Positions 33,350-34,300 of a stretch of 34,300 bases of DNA are shown here, one piece after another; position 1 is the stretch's first letter; each line of letters starts with the position of its first letter. The position numbers and the translations under genes are program-made. Under the pieces are notes generated by a model that worked only from the letters and a program-made list of their open reading frames with translations, had not been told where the DNA came from and did no database searches. The DNA comes from Desulfovibrionaceae bacterium (GTDB lineage Bacteria; Desulfobacterota; Desulfovibrionia; Desulfovibrionales; Desulfovibrionaceae), in the NCBI GenBank assembly GCA_015709315.1, contig JACCQI010000029.1, forward strand, positions 1 through 34,300, written 5' to 3'.

Positions 33350-34300
33350 ATGTACGAGCACACACAGCCAGAAAACTATTGGTACACGGCAGTTTATGAC
33401 GAGCTAATCTGGGCTGTTGTATACCCCCTGAAAGATAACTCCAGCTTAATCCTCTTCCTTGATAAAAACGGATGTATTTTTGAATCGTTGGGTTATCCTT
33501 CCTGGGATAAAACAATCGAAGCGATGTTTATAAACGGATTCACGAAATATGCGGATGACGAAGCCAAGCAACGACTGACTCCTCCCGCCCCTCCTTTCAA
33601 AGAGATGAATACGCTTAATGAGTTGATGACCTTTTTCAAAGAGAGCTGGATAGAACCGACCATAGAAGACGGGACATCACCAAAAACCGATTGGGACAGT
33701 CGCTATACAAACAAAAGCCTTCCAACCCTCCTGAAAAAATACTCTGCTGCCCTCAAATACATTCTCTGGACAATGGCCCTGATGCTGGGAATCAGCGGAT
33801 ATGCATACTTCACTGAGCCTGACGGGATCGTTGTCAATACAGAAGGAAAAATCGCAGGAAATTTCAATAAAATAAGAGAAGTTGTTCAAGGGGCAAAATT
33901 CTGGGAAGTACAGCTTCTGGCGGTCAACAAATCAATAGCTACAAATCAAGAAGCTATCTCTACGGGGAACTATAAAAACGACTTTGATACCCTGGTCACT
34001 ATAGAAGATGATGACGAATCGTTTTCACTAGATGAGTTGGAAAAAAGCATGGAAAAAGTCATTTTTGGTGAACATTACAAGACGATCTTAAATGACCCAG
34101 CAATTCATTCATTAAGATCTGAAGCAAAACAACTTCATGCAAAAGCAAGCGCACTTGAATACGAGGCAAGGCAAATTGCTATGAGAAAATTCAACGAATT
34201 ATCAACAACAAAACTCATCTCAAATTTACAAAAAATAAAGACACACTGCGCCTCCCCCCATCCTTTGGACCACATATCTGCCCTTTTAAGGTGGAGTCCG
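33350..34300 (+). CDS. Unknown protein with one central membrane helix (partial, runs off the window)
   Basis: An uninterrupted frame of 317 codons begins at ATG 33350 (GGGGTAAATC before it) and is still open at the last base, so the C-terminus lies outside. The N-terminal ~135 residues are soluble and aromatic-rich (MYEHTQPENYWYTAVYDELI). One hydrophobic helix at about residues 138-155 (ILWTMALMLGISGYAYF) divides it from a second, Lys/Glu-rich half with probable helices (LRSEAKQLHAKASALEYEAR). I recognise no family. Codon use favours A/T endings, unlike every other gene in the window, a sign of transfer. Lying beyond tRNA-Pro, it may be cargo of an island. Confidence 0.7.
   Translation, partial: MYEHTQPENYWYTAVYDELIWAVVYPLKDNSSLILFLDKNGCIFESLGYPSWDKTIEAMFINGFTKYADDEAKQRLTPPAPPFKEMNTLNELMTFFKESWIEPTIEDGTSPKTDWDSRYTNKSLPTLLKKYSAALKYILWTMALMLGISGYAYFTEPDGIVVNTEGKIAGNFNKIREVVQGAKFWEVQLLAVNKSIATNQEAISTGNYKNDFDTLVTIEDDDESFSLDELEKSMEKVIFGEHYKTILNDPAIHSLRSEAKQLHAKASALEYEARQIAMRKFNELSTTKLISNLQKIKTHCASPHPLDHISALLRWSP

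Noticed and set aside
33677-33889. 70-codon minus-strand frame in the AT-rich end
   Set aside because: It lies wholly inside the longer, continuous plus-strand frame that starts at 33350, and has no ribosome binding site.

Overview
The window looks like chromosome from a high-GC Desulfovibrionaceae bacterium (Desulfovibrio or Pseudodesulfovibrio type, Desulfobacterota). This is inferred from protein style, base composition and gene mix, since no rRNA sequence lies inside the window. Almost all of it is dense, GC-rich core genome. The last ~1.2 kb, beyond a tRNA-Pro gene, is clearly AT-richer and looks like the edge of an accessory region.

Layout. (1) 1-260: the leader and tandem promoters of an rRNA operon that runs leftward out of the window. 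(2) 704-2190: asnS on the minus strand with its promoter and a terminator hairpin. (3) 2291-5250: ftsY and a five-domain S1 protein (rpsA-like) on the plus strand, closed by a two-way terminator shared with an RluA-type pseudouridine synthase on the minus strand. (4) 6137-15803: a very tight six-gene plus-strand operon: ornithine cyclodeaminase-like enzyme, EamA transporter, AddA, AddB, a PPC/DUF296 protein and an L-2-hydroxyglutarate oxidase-like flavoprotein, with gaps of 0-3 nt. (5) 15892-18003: a nitronate monooxygenase-like flavoprotein with its own terminator, then a secreted SBP_bac_3-type solute-binding protein. (6) 18062-24325: a minus-strand run ybgF/cpoB, dprA, GDT1-family, a small output-domain protein, HDOD, receiver-GGDEF, xerC and cyclophilin, mixing DNA processing, chromosome resolution and c-di-GMP signalling. 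(7) 24516-25497: an unassigned eight-helix membrane protein and a two-way terminator. (8) 25516-32786: a minus-strand chemosensory cluster cheB, HEAT-repeat protein, cheR, cheY, cheA, with no CheW or receptor gene. (9) 32972-33140: tRNA-Pro(CGG) with promoter and terminator. (10) 33141-34300: AT-rich DNA with an inverted, diverged copy of the tRNA anticodon arm and an unfinished reading frame for a membrane-anchored protein of unknown function.

How the parts fit. AddA and AddB should form a helicase-nuclease for double-strand break repair, translated from one transcript with small-molecule metabolism genes. In the chemosensory cluster CheA would phosphorylate CheY and CheB, and CheR and CheB would set receptor methylation. 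The HEAT protein is the unexplained partner. The most unusual observations are the inverted anticodon-arm copy next to the AT-rich cargo, the degenerate third HPt domain of CheA, the HEAT protein between cheB and cheR, and the nine-base G/C run in the cheB leader. No wholly new defence-type system could be demonstrated. The truncated gene at the right edge is the best lead for one, and the rest of it lies outside the window.
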